Positions 1 through 6,647 of a DNA stretch of 10,169 bases are shown here, piece after piece; within the stretch, counting starts at the first letter, position 1; each line of letters starts with the position of its first letter. Origin of the DNA: JBKPRX01 sp046734795 (GTDB taxonomy: Bacteria; Actinomycetota; Thermoleophilia; Gaiellales; Gaiellaceae); assembly GCA_046734795.1 (NCBI GenBank), contig JBKPRX010000073.1, positions 1 to 10,169 on the forward strand, read 5' to 3'. The position numbers were made by a program, and so were the translations under genes. The notes below the pieces were generated by a model. That model worked only from the letters and a program-made list of their open reading frames with translations, was not told the DNA's origin and ran no database searches.

Positions 1-1
1 G

Positions 2-109
2 ACGGTCGCCGAGTTCGGCCCGCGTCTCTACGCCGTGAACGCGCGCTTCTCGACGACGCCGACGCCGACGACGCCGTACTGGATCAGCGTGCTGCAGAAG
101 AAGGGCTAG
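2..109 (+). CDS. 3' end of a probable secreted beta-propeller (SMP-30/NHL-like) protein, partial
   Basis: Only the last 35 codons are present, read in frame 2 and ending at TAG 107-109. The peptide contains LYAVNARF followed by a Thr/Pro-rich turn (TPTPTTPYW) and a final beta strand (ISVLQ). A closing strand of the type LYAVNARF...TP.T.Y is, from memory, typical of the C-terminus of actinobacterial SMP-30/gluconolactonase-like or NHL-type propellers; this was not checked by alignment. The stop overlaps the stop of the convergent receiver gene. Function cannot be assigned from so short a tail. It could also belong to another all-beta secreted protein. Confidence 0.5.
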   Translation, partial: TVAEFGPRLYAVNARFSTTPTPTTPYWISVLQKKG

Positions 110-492
110 GCCGGGGCGAGCGCTTGCTCGGCGGCTTGGAGTAGCTGCGAGCTGAGAAACGGCTTGTTCAGGAAAGACGCGCCATCGACCGCTCCTGCGC
201 CGCCGACGATCGCCGCGCTCGCGTGGCCTGACGTGTAGACGACGCGCAGAGCAGGCCAGCGGTCGGCGAGCCGTCGCGCGAGCGCGAGCCCCGTCATCTC
301 CGGAAGGATGATGTCGGTGACGAGCAAGTCGAACGGCTCGGCCGCCCCGTCGGCGAGCTGGAGCGCATCCGAAGGGCGCCGCGCATCCCAGACGGCGAAT
401 CCGCGGGAGGCGAGCATCGCCGCGATCGTCTGTCCCACAACCTCGTCGTCGTCGACGACGAGCACGCGGAGGGGCGCTTCAGGAGCAGCCAT
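106..492 (-). CDS. Stand-alone response regulator receiver domain protein
   Basis: A 128-residue protein made of a single CheY-like receiver domain with no output domain. Visible signature residues are the acidic pocket D14-D16 after strand 1 (VLVVDDD), the phospho-acceptor D60 in LLVTDIILPEMTG, the switch Thr/Ser at 87-88 (VVYTSGH) and the invariant Lys 110 in NKPF. The YTSG form resembles receivers associated with hybrid histidine kinases. It should be phosphorylated by a sensor kinase encoded elsewhere and act through protein contacts, since no DNA-binding or enzymatic domain follows. ATG at 490-492 is the natural start: only a short leader precedes strand 1. No clear Shine-Dalgarno sequence is seen. 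The gene is divergent from the HAD gene (81-bp gap) and its TAG overlaps the TAG of the upstream plus-strand gene. Confidence 0.9.
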   Translation of the reverse strand: MAAPEAPLRVLVVDDDEVVGQTIAAMLASRGFAVWDARRPSDALQLADGAAEPFDLLVTDIILPEMTGLALARRLADRWPALRVVYTSGHASAAIVGGAGAVDGASFLNKPFLSSQLLQAAEQALAPA

Positions 493-573
493 ACGTCTCG
501 TATCGAACCGGCGCCGGCCGTTCGACCTCCCCGATTCGGGGCTCCGGCGTCACCCGTCCGATCCACTACGCCG

Positions 574-1230
574 ATGATCGACGCCGTGATCTTCGACCTC
601 GACGGCGTGCTGCTTCAGTCGGAGGAAGTGTGGGACGCCGTCCGCGAGCGCTACGTGCGAGAGCGCGGCGGTCGCTACGACGACGAGGTGCAGCGCGCGA
701 TGATGGGCATGAGCTCGACGGAGTGGTCGCGCTACTTGCACGAGCACGCAGGCGTGCCGGTCGAGCCGGAGCAGATCAACGACGACGTCGTCGGGCGCAT
801 GCTCGCGGAGTACCGCCGCGAGCTGCCGCTGATCCCCGGCGCCGTCGAGGCCGTGCGCCGCATCGGCGAGCGTTGGCCGGTCGGACTCGCGTCGTCGTCG
901 AACCGCGCGCTGATCGAAGCTGTGCTCGAGGCGAGTGGCCTCGCACCTCTCTTACGCGTCAGCGTGTCGTCCGAGGAGGTGGCGCGCGGAAAGCCCGCGC
1001 CCGACGTGTACCTCGAGGCGGCTCGGCGACTCGACGTGACGCCCGAGCGCTGCGCGGCCATCGAGGACTCACACGGCGGCATCCGCGCAGCGCGGGCCGC
1101 CGACATGCGCGTGATCGCGATCCCGAACCCGAGCTATCCGCCGGACGACGAAGCGCTCGCGCTCGCAGACGTCACGTTGCGCTCGATCGACGAGCTCACG
1201 CGCGAGGTCGTCGCTTCCGAACGAGCGTGA
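574..1230 (+). CDS. HAD-superfamily hydrolase, beta-phosphoglucomutase/phosphatase-like (subfamily IA)
   Basis: A 218-residue haloacid-dehalogenase-type phosphohydrolase. Motif I is FDLDGVL with nucleophile D8 and acid/base D10. A helical C1 cap occupies about residues 15-85. Motif II is the Ser run at 107-109 (LASSSN), motif III is K140 in RGKPAPD, and motif IV is E164-D165 in AIEDSHGG. The AxEDSxxG form of motif IV and the GKPAPDVY stretch are typical of the beta-phosphoglucomutase/sugar-phosphatase branch (PF13419-like). The reaction is hydrolysis or transfer of a phosphoryl group from a small cytosolic metabolite, Mg2+ dependent; the substrate cannot be read from sequence. No obvious ribosome binding site precedes ATG 574, so a leaderless or weakly initiated message is possible. 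Its last 35 bp overlap the 3' end of the convergent O-methyltransferase gene. Confidence 0.92.
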   Translation: MIDAVIFDLDGVLLQSEEVWDAVRERYVRERGGRYDDEVQRAMMGMSSTEWSRYLHEHAGVPVEPEQINDDVVGRMLAEYRRELPLIPGAVEAVRRIGERWPVGLASSSNRALIEAVLEASGLAPLLRVSVSSEEVARGKPAPDVYLEAARRLDVTPERCAAIEDSHGGIRAARAADMRVIAIPNPSYPPDDEALALADVTLRSIDELTREVVASERA

Positions 1231-1840
1231 TCCCGTCGCGGATCGTCAACACGAGGCACTCGGCGCGCGGGTCGTCGCGAACGTGCTCGTTGAAGCGGAC
1301 GATCGCGCGCTCCATGTCGCTGCCGGGCTCGACGACGCGCCCGTCGGCGAGCGTGTTGTCGGCGACGAGCAAGCCGTCGTCTGCGAGCTTCGGCAGCGTC
1401 GCGTCGTAGTAGTCGACGTACGCGGCCTTGTCGGCGTCGATGAAGACGAGATCGAAAGGCCCGTCGAGGCCGGCCAGGGTCTCGAGTGCTGGGCCGAGCC
1501 GGTATTCGATGCGATCTGCCACGCCCGCCTCCTCGGCGTAACGCCGCGCGACCGCGCTCGTCTCCTCGTTCACGTCGCACGTGACGACGCGGCCGCCGTC
1601 GGGAAGCTCGAGCGCCATCGCGATCGACGACCAGCCCGTGAACGTGCCGAGCTCGAGCACACGTTTCGCCCGCGTCAGGGCGACGAGCCAGCCGAGGAAC
1701 GTTCCTTCGAGCGGGCCGACCATCATCGACGGCGTGCTTTGGGTCTCGCGTGTCTCCGCATCGAGGCGCCGGAAGAGCTCGAGCGGCGCCGTCGAGTGCT
1801 CCTCTGCGTAGCGCTCGATCCGCTCGTCGACGAAGCTCAT
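1196..1840 (-). CDS. SAM-dependent O-methyltransferase, CCoAOMT-like family
   Basis: A 214-residue class I methyltransferase of the caffeoyl-CoA/catechol type (PF01596-like), close to the usual family length. The SAM-binding glycine motif is VLELGTFTGW (61-70). The acidic residue ending strand 2 is D89 (VVTCDVNE). FIDADK (134-138) supplies candidate metal ligand D135, and DN at 161-162 (VADNTL) completes the D/D-N metal triad known from plant CCoAOMT. It transfers a methyl group from SAM to a hydroxyl, usually of a catechol or phenol, in the cytosol; the acceptor is unknown. Its ATG (1838-1840) overlaps the TGA of the upstream ketosynthase gene by 4 bases (ATGA), so the two are very likely co-transcribed and translationally coupled. 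The 3' end overlaps the convergent HAD gene by 35 bp. Confidence 0.92.
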   Translation of the reverse strand: MSFVDERIERYAEEHSTAPLELFRRLDAETRETQSTPSMMVGPLEGTFLGWLVALTRAKRVLELGTFTGWSSIAMALELPDGGRVVTCDVNEETSAVARRYAEEAGVADRIEYRLGPALETLAGLDGPFDLVFIDADKAAYVDYYDATLPKLADDGLLVADNTLADGRVVEPGSDMERAIVRFNEHVRDDPRAECLVLTIRDGITLVRKRRPRA

Positions 1841-3081
1841 TCCACGCGGCCGAACAGCACGCAGCCGTTGTGGCCGCCGAGGCCCATCGCATTCGAGAGC
1901 GCGACGTCGACCTCGACCCGGCGCGCTTCGTTCGGCACGTAGTCGAGGTCACACTCCGGATCCGGGTTCCGGTAGTTGATCGTCGGCGGTAGGACGCCCT
2001 CGTAGACCGCGAGGGTCGCGAAGACCGCCTCGATCGCTCCCGCGGCCCCGAAGCAGTGCCCGGTCACGGACTTGGTCGAGGAGACCGCGAGCTTGTACGC
2101 GTGGTCGCCGAAGACCGTCTTGATCGCCTTCGTCTCGGCGAGATCGCCGAGCGGCGTCGAGGTGCCGTGCGCATTGATGTAGCCGACTCGCTCCGGCTCG
2201 ATGCCCCCGCGGTCGAGCGCGGCGCGAATCATCTCGATCACGCCCTGCGACTCGGGGTCGGGCTGTGCAAGGTGATGCGCGTCATTCGAGGCGCCGTAGC
2301 CGACGACCTCGGCGTAGATTCGCGCGCCGCGAGCACGGGCCGCGTCGAGATCCTCGAGCACGACGATCGCCGCGCCCTCCGACATGACGAAGCCTGCGCG
2401 AGTGGCATCAAAGGGGCGCGAGGCGCGCGTGGGATCCTCTTCCTCGGCCACGAGTCCGCGCATGGAGCAGAAGCCCGCGAGGATCAGCGGATGCATACAC
2501 GCCTCGGTCCCGCCTGCGAGCATCGCGTCGGCGTCGCCGCGCTTGATGATCTCGGCCGCCTCGCCGATCGCGGTCGATCCGGTCGCGCACGCCGACACCG
2601 CTGCGTAGTTGGGCCCGCGGTACCCGAGCGAGATCGCGACCTGGCCGCTCGCCGCGTCGACGAGCACGTTCGGGATGAACATCGGCGCGACCCGGTCCGG
2701 CCCGCGGTCCCGGAGCGTGTACGCCTGGTCGGCGATCCCGATCAGGCCGCCGATCGCCGAGCCGAGGACGACGCCGACGCGCGCCGGGTCGAGGCCATCG
2801 AGGCCGGCGTCAGCGACCGCTTCCTTCGCCGCTCCGACGGCGAAGAGGACGCACCGCTCGAGCTTCCGCACCTCCTTCGGCGCCGCGAGGCCGGCCGGAT
2901 CGAAGTCCTTGACCTCGCCCGCGATCCGGACGGGAAACTCGGAGGCGTCGAAGGTCTTGATCCAGTCGACGCCGCTGCGTCCTTCGACCGCGGCAGCCCA
3001 CGAGGAGCGCACGTCGTTGCCGAGCGGCGTGATCGCACCGAGCCCGGTGATCGCGACTCGTCGTCCGTTCGCGGCGGCCAT
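1837..3081 (-). CDS. fabF: Beta-ketoacyl-ACP synthase II (KAS II/FabF-type)
   Basis: A thiolase-fold condensing enzyme that extends an acyl chain with malonyl-ACP in type II fatty acid synthesis. Read from ATG 3081 it has 414 residues, the usual FabF length. Numbering from the TTG at 3090, catalytic Cys is C168 (SACATGS), the two catalytic His are H308 (NAHGTSTPLGD) and H345 (TGHCFGAAG), and K340 lies in SSTKS. The N-terminus VAITGLGAITPLG is the canonical KAS II opening. ATG 3081 is preferred over TTG 3090 because a TANNNT box (3091-3096) lies just upstream and would abut the TTG; neither start has a clear Shine-Dalgarno site. No acpP, fabD or fabG is adjacent. The coupled partner is instead an O-methyltransferase, so a dedicated role, such as a specialised lipid or polyketide-like product, is possible. 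Housekeeping FabF remains the simplest reading. Confidence 0.93.
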   Translation of the reverse strand: MAAANGRRVAITGLGAITPLGNDVRSSWAAAVEGRSGVDWIKTFDASEFPVRIAGEVKDFDPAGLAAPKEVRKLERCVLFAVGAAKEAVADAGLDGLDPARVGVVLGSAIGGLIGIADQAYTLRDRGPDRVAPMFIPNVLVDAASGQVAISLGYRGPNYAAVSACATGSTAIGEAAEIIKRGDADAMLAGGTEACMHPLILAGFCSMRGLVAEEEDPTRASRPFDATRAGFVMSEGAAIVVLEDLDAARARGARIYAEVVGYGASNDAHHLAQPDPESQGVIEMIRAALDRGGIEPERVGYINAHGTSTPLGDLAETKAIKTVFGDHAYKLAVSSTKSVTGHCFGAAGAIEAVFATLAVYEGVLPPTINYRNPDPECDLDYVPNEARRVEVDVALSNAMGLGGHNGCVLFGRVE

Positions 3082-3090
3082 GGGGTGCAA

Positions 3091-3096
3091 ACGGTA
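3091..3096 (-). promoter_or_regulatory. Candidate -10 box for fabF
   Basis: Reading the minus strand, the hexamer TACCGT fits the TANNNT consensus of high-GC bacteria and ends 9 nt before ATG 3081, a geometry near that of leaderless transcripts. No convincing -35 element is visible. The call rests on one short match, so it is weak. Confidence 0.3.
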
Positions 3097-3214
3097 CCCG
3101 CGCGCTTGACCCCACCTCGTGTGGAAGCGTCACCGCGCGCACGCCTTTCGCGCGCAGCTGCGCGGCAGCCTCTGTGGGTACCTCCGCCGACGAACGGGTG
3201 CGACTAGCGCGCGA

Positions 3215-3706
3215 CTAGGACACGCCCGCTTCGCGCAGCGAGGCGGTCGCGAAAAGATCCCAGTTGTCCTCGATGAACGAGGCCATCTCCTGCTCGTCCT
3301 GGATGATCTCGCGCGCGATCTGGGCCGTCTCCTCGTCGCCGGCCCGATCGGCCACGCGCGCCAGCAGCTCGTAGCTCGCAATCTCGAGATGCTCGGTTGC
3401 GTACGCGTCGCGTGCATTCCGGCCCGCGCTTTCGCCGCGGATCAGGTCGAGCGGCATCTTCGCGAGCGCCTGCGCGATCCCGGCCGCCTGACGCACCATC
3501 GACGGCGTCGCGCCGTGATGGATAAGCCGCTGCCGCATTCGCTCGGCGTGCGTTTGCGTCTGGACTTTGTGGTGCTCGAGCTTGTCGATCACCTGCGGGT
3601 CGTCGGTTGTCTGGATCATGCTGTCGAGCATCCGGAGCACGCTCTGCTCCATCGCATGCGCCTCGTCGATGTGCTTGACGAGCTGCGCCTCGAGGTCTTC
3701 GGCCAC
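3215..3706 (-). CDS. Ferritin-like DUF892 (YciE/YciF-type) protein
   Basis: A 163-residue, entirely helical protein of the DUF892 family (PF05974-like), whose members are four-helix ferritin-like bundles linked to stress responses. It opens with VAEDLEAQLVKHIDEAHAME, the usual start of the family. Candidate di-metal ligands are E20, then E44/H46/H53/E55 in helix 2, E105/H106/E108/E113 in helix 3 and D137/E138/E140 in helix 4. The exact liganding set cannot be fixed by eye. GTG 3706 is preceded at 5 nt by a perfect AGGAGGA (3712-3718), strong evidence for independent initiation. The same frame stays open upstream through a second domain to GTG 3976, so a 253-residue fusion is a real alternative. 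A role in oxidative or desiccation stress is inferred from the family only. Confidence 0.85.
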   Translation of the reverse strand: MAEDLEAQLVKHIDEAHAMEQSVLRMLDSMIQTTDDPQVIDKLEHHKVQTQTHAERMRQRLIHHGATPSMVRQAAGIAQALAKMPLDLIRGESAGRNARDAYATEHLEIASYELLARVADRAGDEETAQIAREIIQDEQEMASFIEDNWDLFATASLREAGVS

Positions 3707-3976
3707 CCCTGTCCTCCTCAGTTCGAAAGTCCCAACCTCGCGACCGAACACCTTCGTGCGCCCGAGGTAGCCCTCGGCCGCCGGCTCGAGCACGTCGACG
3801 ACGCCTGCAAGCGGCGCGCGGTAGTGCAGCTCGTGGTCGCGAACGTCGAACCGCACCGCGAGCGAGCCGAAGAGCGTGCTTCCGTGCGTGCCGGCGATCT
3901 GCTTCCGCACGCCTCGAAGGGGCGGTAGCGCGCCGCCGCGACGCGAGACCTCCCACACCCCGTCGAGCTCACCCAC
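3707..3976 (-). CDS. Small conserved-looking domain, in frame with the ferritin-like gene (separate gene or N-terminal domain)
   Basis: About 90 residues read from GTG 3976: opening GELDGVWEV, then LPPLRGVRKQI, FDVRDHELHYR, GVVDVLEP, GYLGRTKVFGRE and FELRR. The alternating hydrophobic pattern and the closing GRE.G.F.LRR suggest a small beta-barrel or sandwich protein. I recall similar short hypothetical proteins from high-GC actinobacteria but cannot name a family. No stop separates it from the ferritin-like frame. A TGA at 3718-3720, one frame over, would end it neatly just before the downstream Shine-Dalgarno, so either a true fusion or a one-base change (biological or sequencing) is possible. 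If fused, the full CDS is 3215-3976 and 253 residues. The start lies only 19 bp from the divergent ligase gene. Confidence 0.55.
3712..3718 (-). promoter_or_regulatory. Strong Shine-Dalgarno deciding the ferritin-like start
   Basis: The minus strand reads AGGAGGA ending 5 nt before GTG 3706. It is the best ribosome binding site among the minus-strand genes here. It lies inside an open frame, which is why the start of the ferritin-like gene needs this evidence. Confidence 0.7.
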
Positions 3977-3981
3977 GACGA

Positions 3982-3987
3982 TAGGGT
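3982..3987 (+). promoter_or_regulatory. Candidate leaderless -10 box for the DNA ligase gene
   Basis: TAGGGT fits TANNNT and ends 8 nt before ATG 3996, the spacing expected when transcription begins at the start codon. There is no room for a conventional 5' leader because the divergent frame begins at 3976. On the opposite strand, TATCGT (3978-3983) overlaps it. No -35 box is convincing. Confidence 0.35.
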
Positions 3988-3995
3988 CTCCGCCG

Positions 3996-5033
3996 ATGGC
4001 CGAGTCAAACGTCCCGGACGCGAAGCCAGGGCCGAACGTTCCCTTCCCACCGATGGAAGCCGAGCTCGTGCGCGAGCTGCCGACGAGCGGCGACTGGAGA
4101 TACGAGCCGAAATGGGACGGCTTCCGCGGGGTGCTCGAAAACGACGGCGGCGATCTCCGCCTCTGGTCGCGGAACGGCCGTCCGCTCCTGCGGTACTTCC
4201 CGGAGCTTGCGCCGCTCGGCGAGCTGATCCCGCCCCACACCGCACTCGACGGCGAGATCGTGATCGAGCGCGACGGGCATCTCGACTTCGACTCGATGCA
4301 GATGCGGCTGCATCCGGCGGAAAGCCGCGTGCGGAAGCTCTCCGCCGAGATACCTGCGACCTTCGTCGCGTTCGACCTGCTGCTCTGGGACGGGAAGCCG
4401 ATTCACGAGCAGCCGATCGAGAAGCGACGGGCCGAGCTGGAGAAGCGGGCGAGCGGGTTCACGCTCTCCCCGATCTCGTCGGACGCAGACGAAGCCGCCG
4501 GCTGGCTCGACCGGCTCCTGCCGGCCGGCTTCGACGGCGTGATCGCGAAGCGGCTCGGCCTTCCGTACCTGCCCGGCTCGCGCGAGGGCGTCGCGAAGGT
4601 GAAAGCGCACAAGACCGCCGATTGCGTCGTCGTCGGGCTGCGCTGGAAGGCCGGCGGGCGCGAGACGATCGCGACGCTCCTTCTCGGCCTCCACAACGAC
4701 GATGGCGGGATCGACTACGTCGGCACCTGCGCGGTCGGCGCCAAACGCCAGGCCGAGACCGCCGAGAAGGTGCTGCCGCTCTTGAAGGGTGCGCCGGACC
4801 GCCAGTTCTCGGAACCGAACCGCTGGGGGACCGGCGAGCTCGAGCAAGCCGCGGTCCGGCCGGAGCTCGTCGTCGAGGTGCGCTACGACAAGCTCGAGCG
4901 CCGGCGCTTCCGCCATGGAACCCGGCTCATTCGCTGGCGACCCGACAAGGACCCCGACCAGTGCACGTGGCGTGAGGTGCGCCCGGCGCCGTCGGCGGAC
5001 GACCTCACCGTGCCGCAGCTGCTTGCGCGCTAA
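3996..5033 (+). CDS. ligC: ATP-dependent DNA ligase, stand-alone LigC/LigD-ligase type
   Basis: A 345-residue adenylyltransferase that seals nicks with ATP, built as a nucleotidyltransferase core plus an OB-fold. Motif I is EPKWDGFR, with K39 as the AMP-accepting lysine and R44 following. Motif III elements are LDGEIVI (D85, E87) and FDLLLWDG (F126-D127). Motif IV is DGVIAKR (180-186). Motif V is KVKAHKTADC with K201/K203. The OB-fold ends in a motif VI-like RWRPDKDP (313-320). The length and lack of extra domains fit the stand-alone ligases of actinobacteria (LigC) or a detached LigD ligase domain. ATG 3996 is chosen because upstream in-frame codons overlap the divergent gene and give no family-like sequence. 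A LigD-type polymerase gene lies 0.5 kb away in convergent orientation, pointing to end joining or gap repair. Its TAA overlaps the acetyltransferase stop. Confidence 0.93.
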   Translation: MAESNVPDAKPGPNVPFPPMEAELVRELPTSGDWRYEPKWDGFRGVLENDGGDLRLWSRNGRPLLRYFPELAPLGELIPPHTALDGEIVIERDGHLDFDSMQMRLHPAESRVRKLSAEIPATFVAFDLLLWDGKPIHEQPIEKRRAELEKRASGFTLSPISSDADEAAGWLDRLLPAGFDGVIAKRLGLPYLPGSREGVAKVKAHKTADCVVVGLRWKAGGRETIATLLLGLHNDDGGIDYVGTCAVGAKRQAETAEKVLPLLKGAPDRQFSEPNRWGTGELEQAAVRPELVVEVRYDKLERRRFRHGTRLIRWRPDKDPDQCTWREVRPAPSADDLTVPQLLAR

Positions 5034-5551
5034 GACAGCGCGAGCTCGAAAACGAGCTCGAGGCCGTCCTCGTCGTCCCACTGCTCGCCGGTCTGCGCGA
5101 AGCCGAGCTTCCGCACGATCGCAAGCGACGGTTCGTTGTCCGGCGCGATGCTCGCGATCACCCGCGCGACGCCCTCCCCCTGCGCCCACGCGATCAGCTC
5201 GCCCGCCGCTTGCTGCGCGTAGCCGCGGCCGCGGTGGGGCTCGAGGATCGTGTAGCCGATCTCGACAGCGTCCGGCAGGTGCGGCCCGTTGACGCCCGGC
5301 GGCCCGTGGAAGCCGGCGTGGCCGATCAGTTGCCCGTCCCGGACGACGGCACGCACGAGCCACGGCGCCTTCGTCGGCTCCTCGTGAACGTCGTTCGCGC
5401 GACGCATGAGAAAACGGGCGTCGTGCTCGTCCGGCCAATCGCGTGGCACGCGAGCGCCGAGCAAGCGCTCGGCGTCGTCGTGCCGGCCCTCGGCGAGCGC
5501 ACGCATCGTCTGCTCGTCGAGGAGCCGTAGCTCGATGTCCGGAGCCGTCAC
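5030..5551 (-). CDS. GNAT-family N-acetyltransferase
   Basis: A 173-residue acetyltransferase of the Gcn5-related fold using acetyl-CoA. The pyrophosphate-binding motif R-x-x-G-x-A is seen as RGRGYA (107-112) after the strand AVEIGYTILEPH. The later conserved element is APDNEPSLAIVRKLGF (136-151), with N139 and the usual C-terminal GF, followed by a final strand rich in acidic and hydrophobic residues. The layout resembles the RimJ/RimL-like group that acetylates N-terminal amines or small molecules; the substrate is not inferable. GTG 5549-5551 is chosen because it overlaps the TGA of the polymerase gene (GTGA), giving a coupled pair, and the protein begins sensibly there. The frame is open far upstream only by chance, overlapping the polymerase gene. 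Its TAG overlaps the ligase TAA by two bases. Confidence 0.88.
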   Translation of the reverse strand: MTAPDIELRLLDEQTMRALAEGRHDDAERLLGARVPRDWPDEHDARFLMRRANDVHEEPTKAPWLVRAVVRDGQLIGHAGFHGPPGVNGPHLPDAVEIGYTILEPHRGRGYAQQAAGELIAWAQGEGVARVIASIAPDNEPSLAIVRKLGFAQTGEQWDDEDGLELVFELALS

Positions 5552-6555
5552 GACTTCTTCGCGCGCGACGGCTGGACGCGCTTCGGCTCGCCCGGCATCT
5601 TCGGGAAGTTCGGCGGATACGGTGCCTCGCCGACGCCTTCGCTCTCCTCGCGCTCGACCCACTCGAGGAGAACCTGAAGGTCGCACACCGCGTCGTCGAT
5701 TCCGGCGTGTAGGTCGCCGACTTCCGCGAACCGCGGCGGGAGTGAGGCGACCGTGAAGTCCTCCGTCTCGACGTGCGGCAGCTCTTCCCAGGTCACGGGC
5801 GCCGAGACCGTCGCATCCGGCCGCCCTCGCACCGAGTACGCGGAGAGGATCGTCCGGTCGCGCGCGTTCTGGTTGTAATCGACGAACACGCGCTCGCCTC
5901 GCTGTTCCTTCCACCACGCCGTCGTGACGAGCTTCGGCGCGCGCCTTTCGATCTCGCGGGCAAACGCGAGCGCGCAGCGGCGCACGACGCGAAAGTCCCA
6001 ATTCGGCTCGATGCGGCAGTACACGTGCACGCCGCGGTTGCCGGAGGTCTTTGGCCAGCCGACATAGCCGATTTCGTCGAGAACTTCACGCACGACCGCG
6101 GCGACCTGCTTCGCCTCGGCGAAGCCGGTGCCCGGCTGCGGATCGATGTCGATGCGCAGCTCGTCCGGATGCTCGACGTTCACGCGGCGCGACGGCCACG
6201 TGCCGAACTCGAGCGTGGCAAGGTTCGCCGCCCACACGACGTGCGCGAGCTCCGTGACGCAGAGCTCGTCGGCATGACGACCGGATGGGAACGTCACGCG
6301 TACCGTTTCGATCCATTCGGGTCGCCGTTCGGGAACGCGCTTCTGCCAGATCACCTCGCCGCCGACTCCTTCGGGTTGGCGCTTCAGCTGGCACGGCCGC
6401 TCGCGCAACGCGCGCACGATCCCGTCGCCGACAGCGATGAAGTAGCGAGCGAGGTCGACCTTCGTCTCGCCCCGCGCCGGAAAGTAGACCTTGTCCGGGT
6501 TCGTGATCTTGACGACGCGCTCGCCGACCTCGAGTTCGACGAAGGGTGCGGCCAT
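5548..6555 (-). CDS. ligD: LigD-type polymerase/primase (AEP superfamily) of non-homologous end joining
   Basis: A 335-residue stand-alone LigD polymerase domain. This archaeo-eukaryotic primase family adds ribo- or deoxynucleotides at break ends. The N-terminus VVKITNPDKVYFP is the family opening. The catalytic metal pair is D136/D138 in LRIDIDPQ. The nucleotide-binding segment is KTSGNRGVHVYCRI (S171, H177). The third acidic residue is D226 in VFVDYNQN, followed by ARDRT and the SVRGRP...VTW element that matches the usual SvRprpgA.VS.P..W. It ends with a basic tail (RAKKS). ATG 6555 is preferred over the GTG at 6600 because the latter adds a non-family leader. Ligase and nuclease domains are absent; the ligase is the neighbouring convergent gene. 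The downstream acetyltransferase is coupled by a 4-base overlap. No Ku gene is visible, so its partner must be elsewhere. Confidence 0.92.
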   Translation of the reverse strand: MAAPFVELEVGERVVKITNPDKVYFPARGETKVDLARYFIAVGDGIVRALRERPCQLKRQPEGVGGEVIWQKRVPERRPEWIETVRVTFPSGRHADELCVTELAHVVWAANLATLEFGTWPSRRVNVEHPDELRIDIDPQPGTGFAEAKQVAAVVREVLDEIGYVGWPKTSGNRGVHVYCRIEPNWDFRVVRRCALAFAREIERRAPKLVTTAWWKEQRGERVFVDYNQNARDRTILSAYSVRGRPDATVSAPVTWEELPHVETEDFTVASLPPRFAEVGDLHAGIDDAVCDLQVLLEWVEREESEGVGEAPYPPNFPKMPGEPKRVQPSRAKKS

Positions 6556-6561
6556 GGAGAA

Positions 6562-6567
6562 AGTATT
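6562..6567 (-). promoter_or_regulatory. Candidate -10 box for the LigD-type polymerase gene
   Basis: Minus strand AATACT (four of six matches to TATAAT) ends 6 nt before ATG 6555, which would give a leaderless message. The overlapping TACTTT (6560-6565) is an alternative. No Shine-Dalgarno site is present upstream of this ATG, which fits leaderless initiation but does not prove it. Confidence 0.28.
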
Positions 6568-6602
6568 GCGACGCGCGGAGAACTCTCTCCAGAGACGCAC
6601 GA

Positions 6603-6634
6603 AGCGCGCCGGAGACCGCGCTCTCCGGCGCGCT
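6603..6634 (-). terminator. Perfect 13-bp hairpin, terminator-like
   Basis: Bases 6603-6615 and 6622-6634 are perfect reverse complements around a 6-nt loop (6616-6621, CCGCGC). On the minus strand it lies about 46 nt beyond the tRNA-Ser 3' end and upstream of the LigD-type gene. No U-tract follows on either strand, so it would be a U-less terminator of the kind reported in high-GC bacteria, or another structured element. Confidence 0.5.
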
Positions 6635-6647
6635 AGTTCGTTCGGAC

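Noticed and set aside
2056..3207. A 383-codon plus-strand frame across fabF.
   Set aside because: It is antisense to a complete, motif-bearing ketosynthase and has no family features of its own.
4005..5438. A 477-codon minus-strand open frame across the ligase gene.
   Set aside because: The plus strand encodes all ligase motifs in order; the antisense frame shows only Arg/Ala-rich sequence typical of GC-rich shadows.
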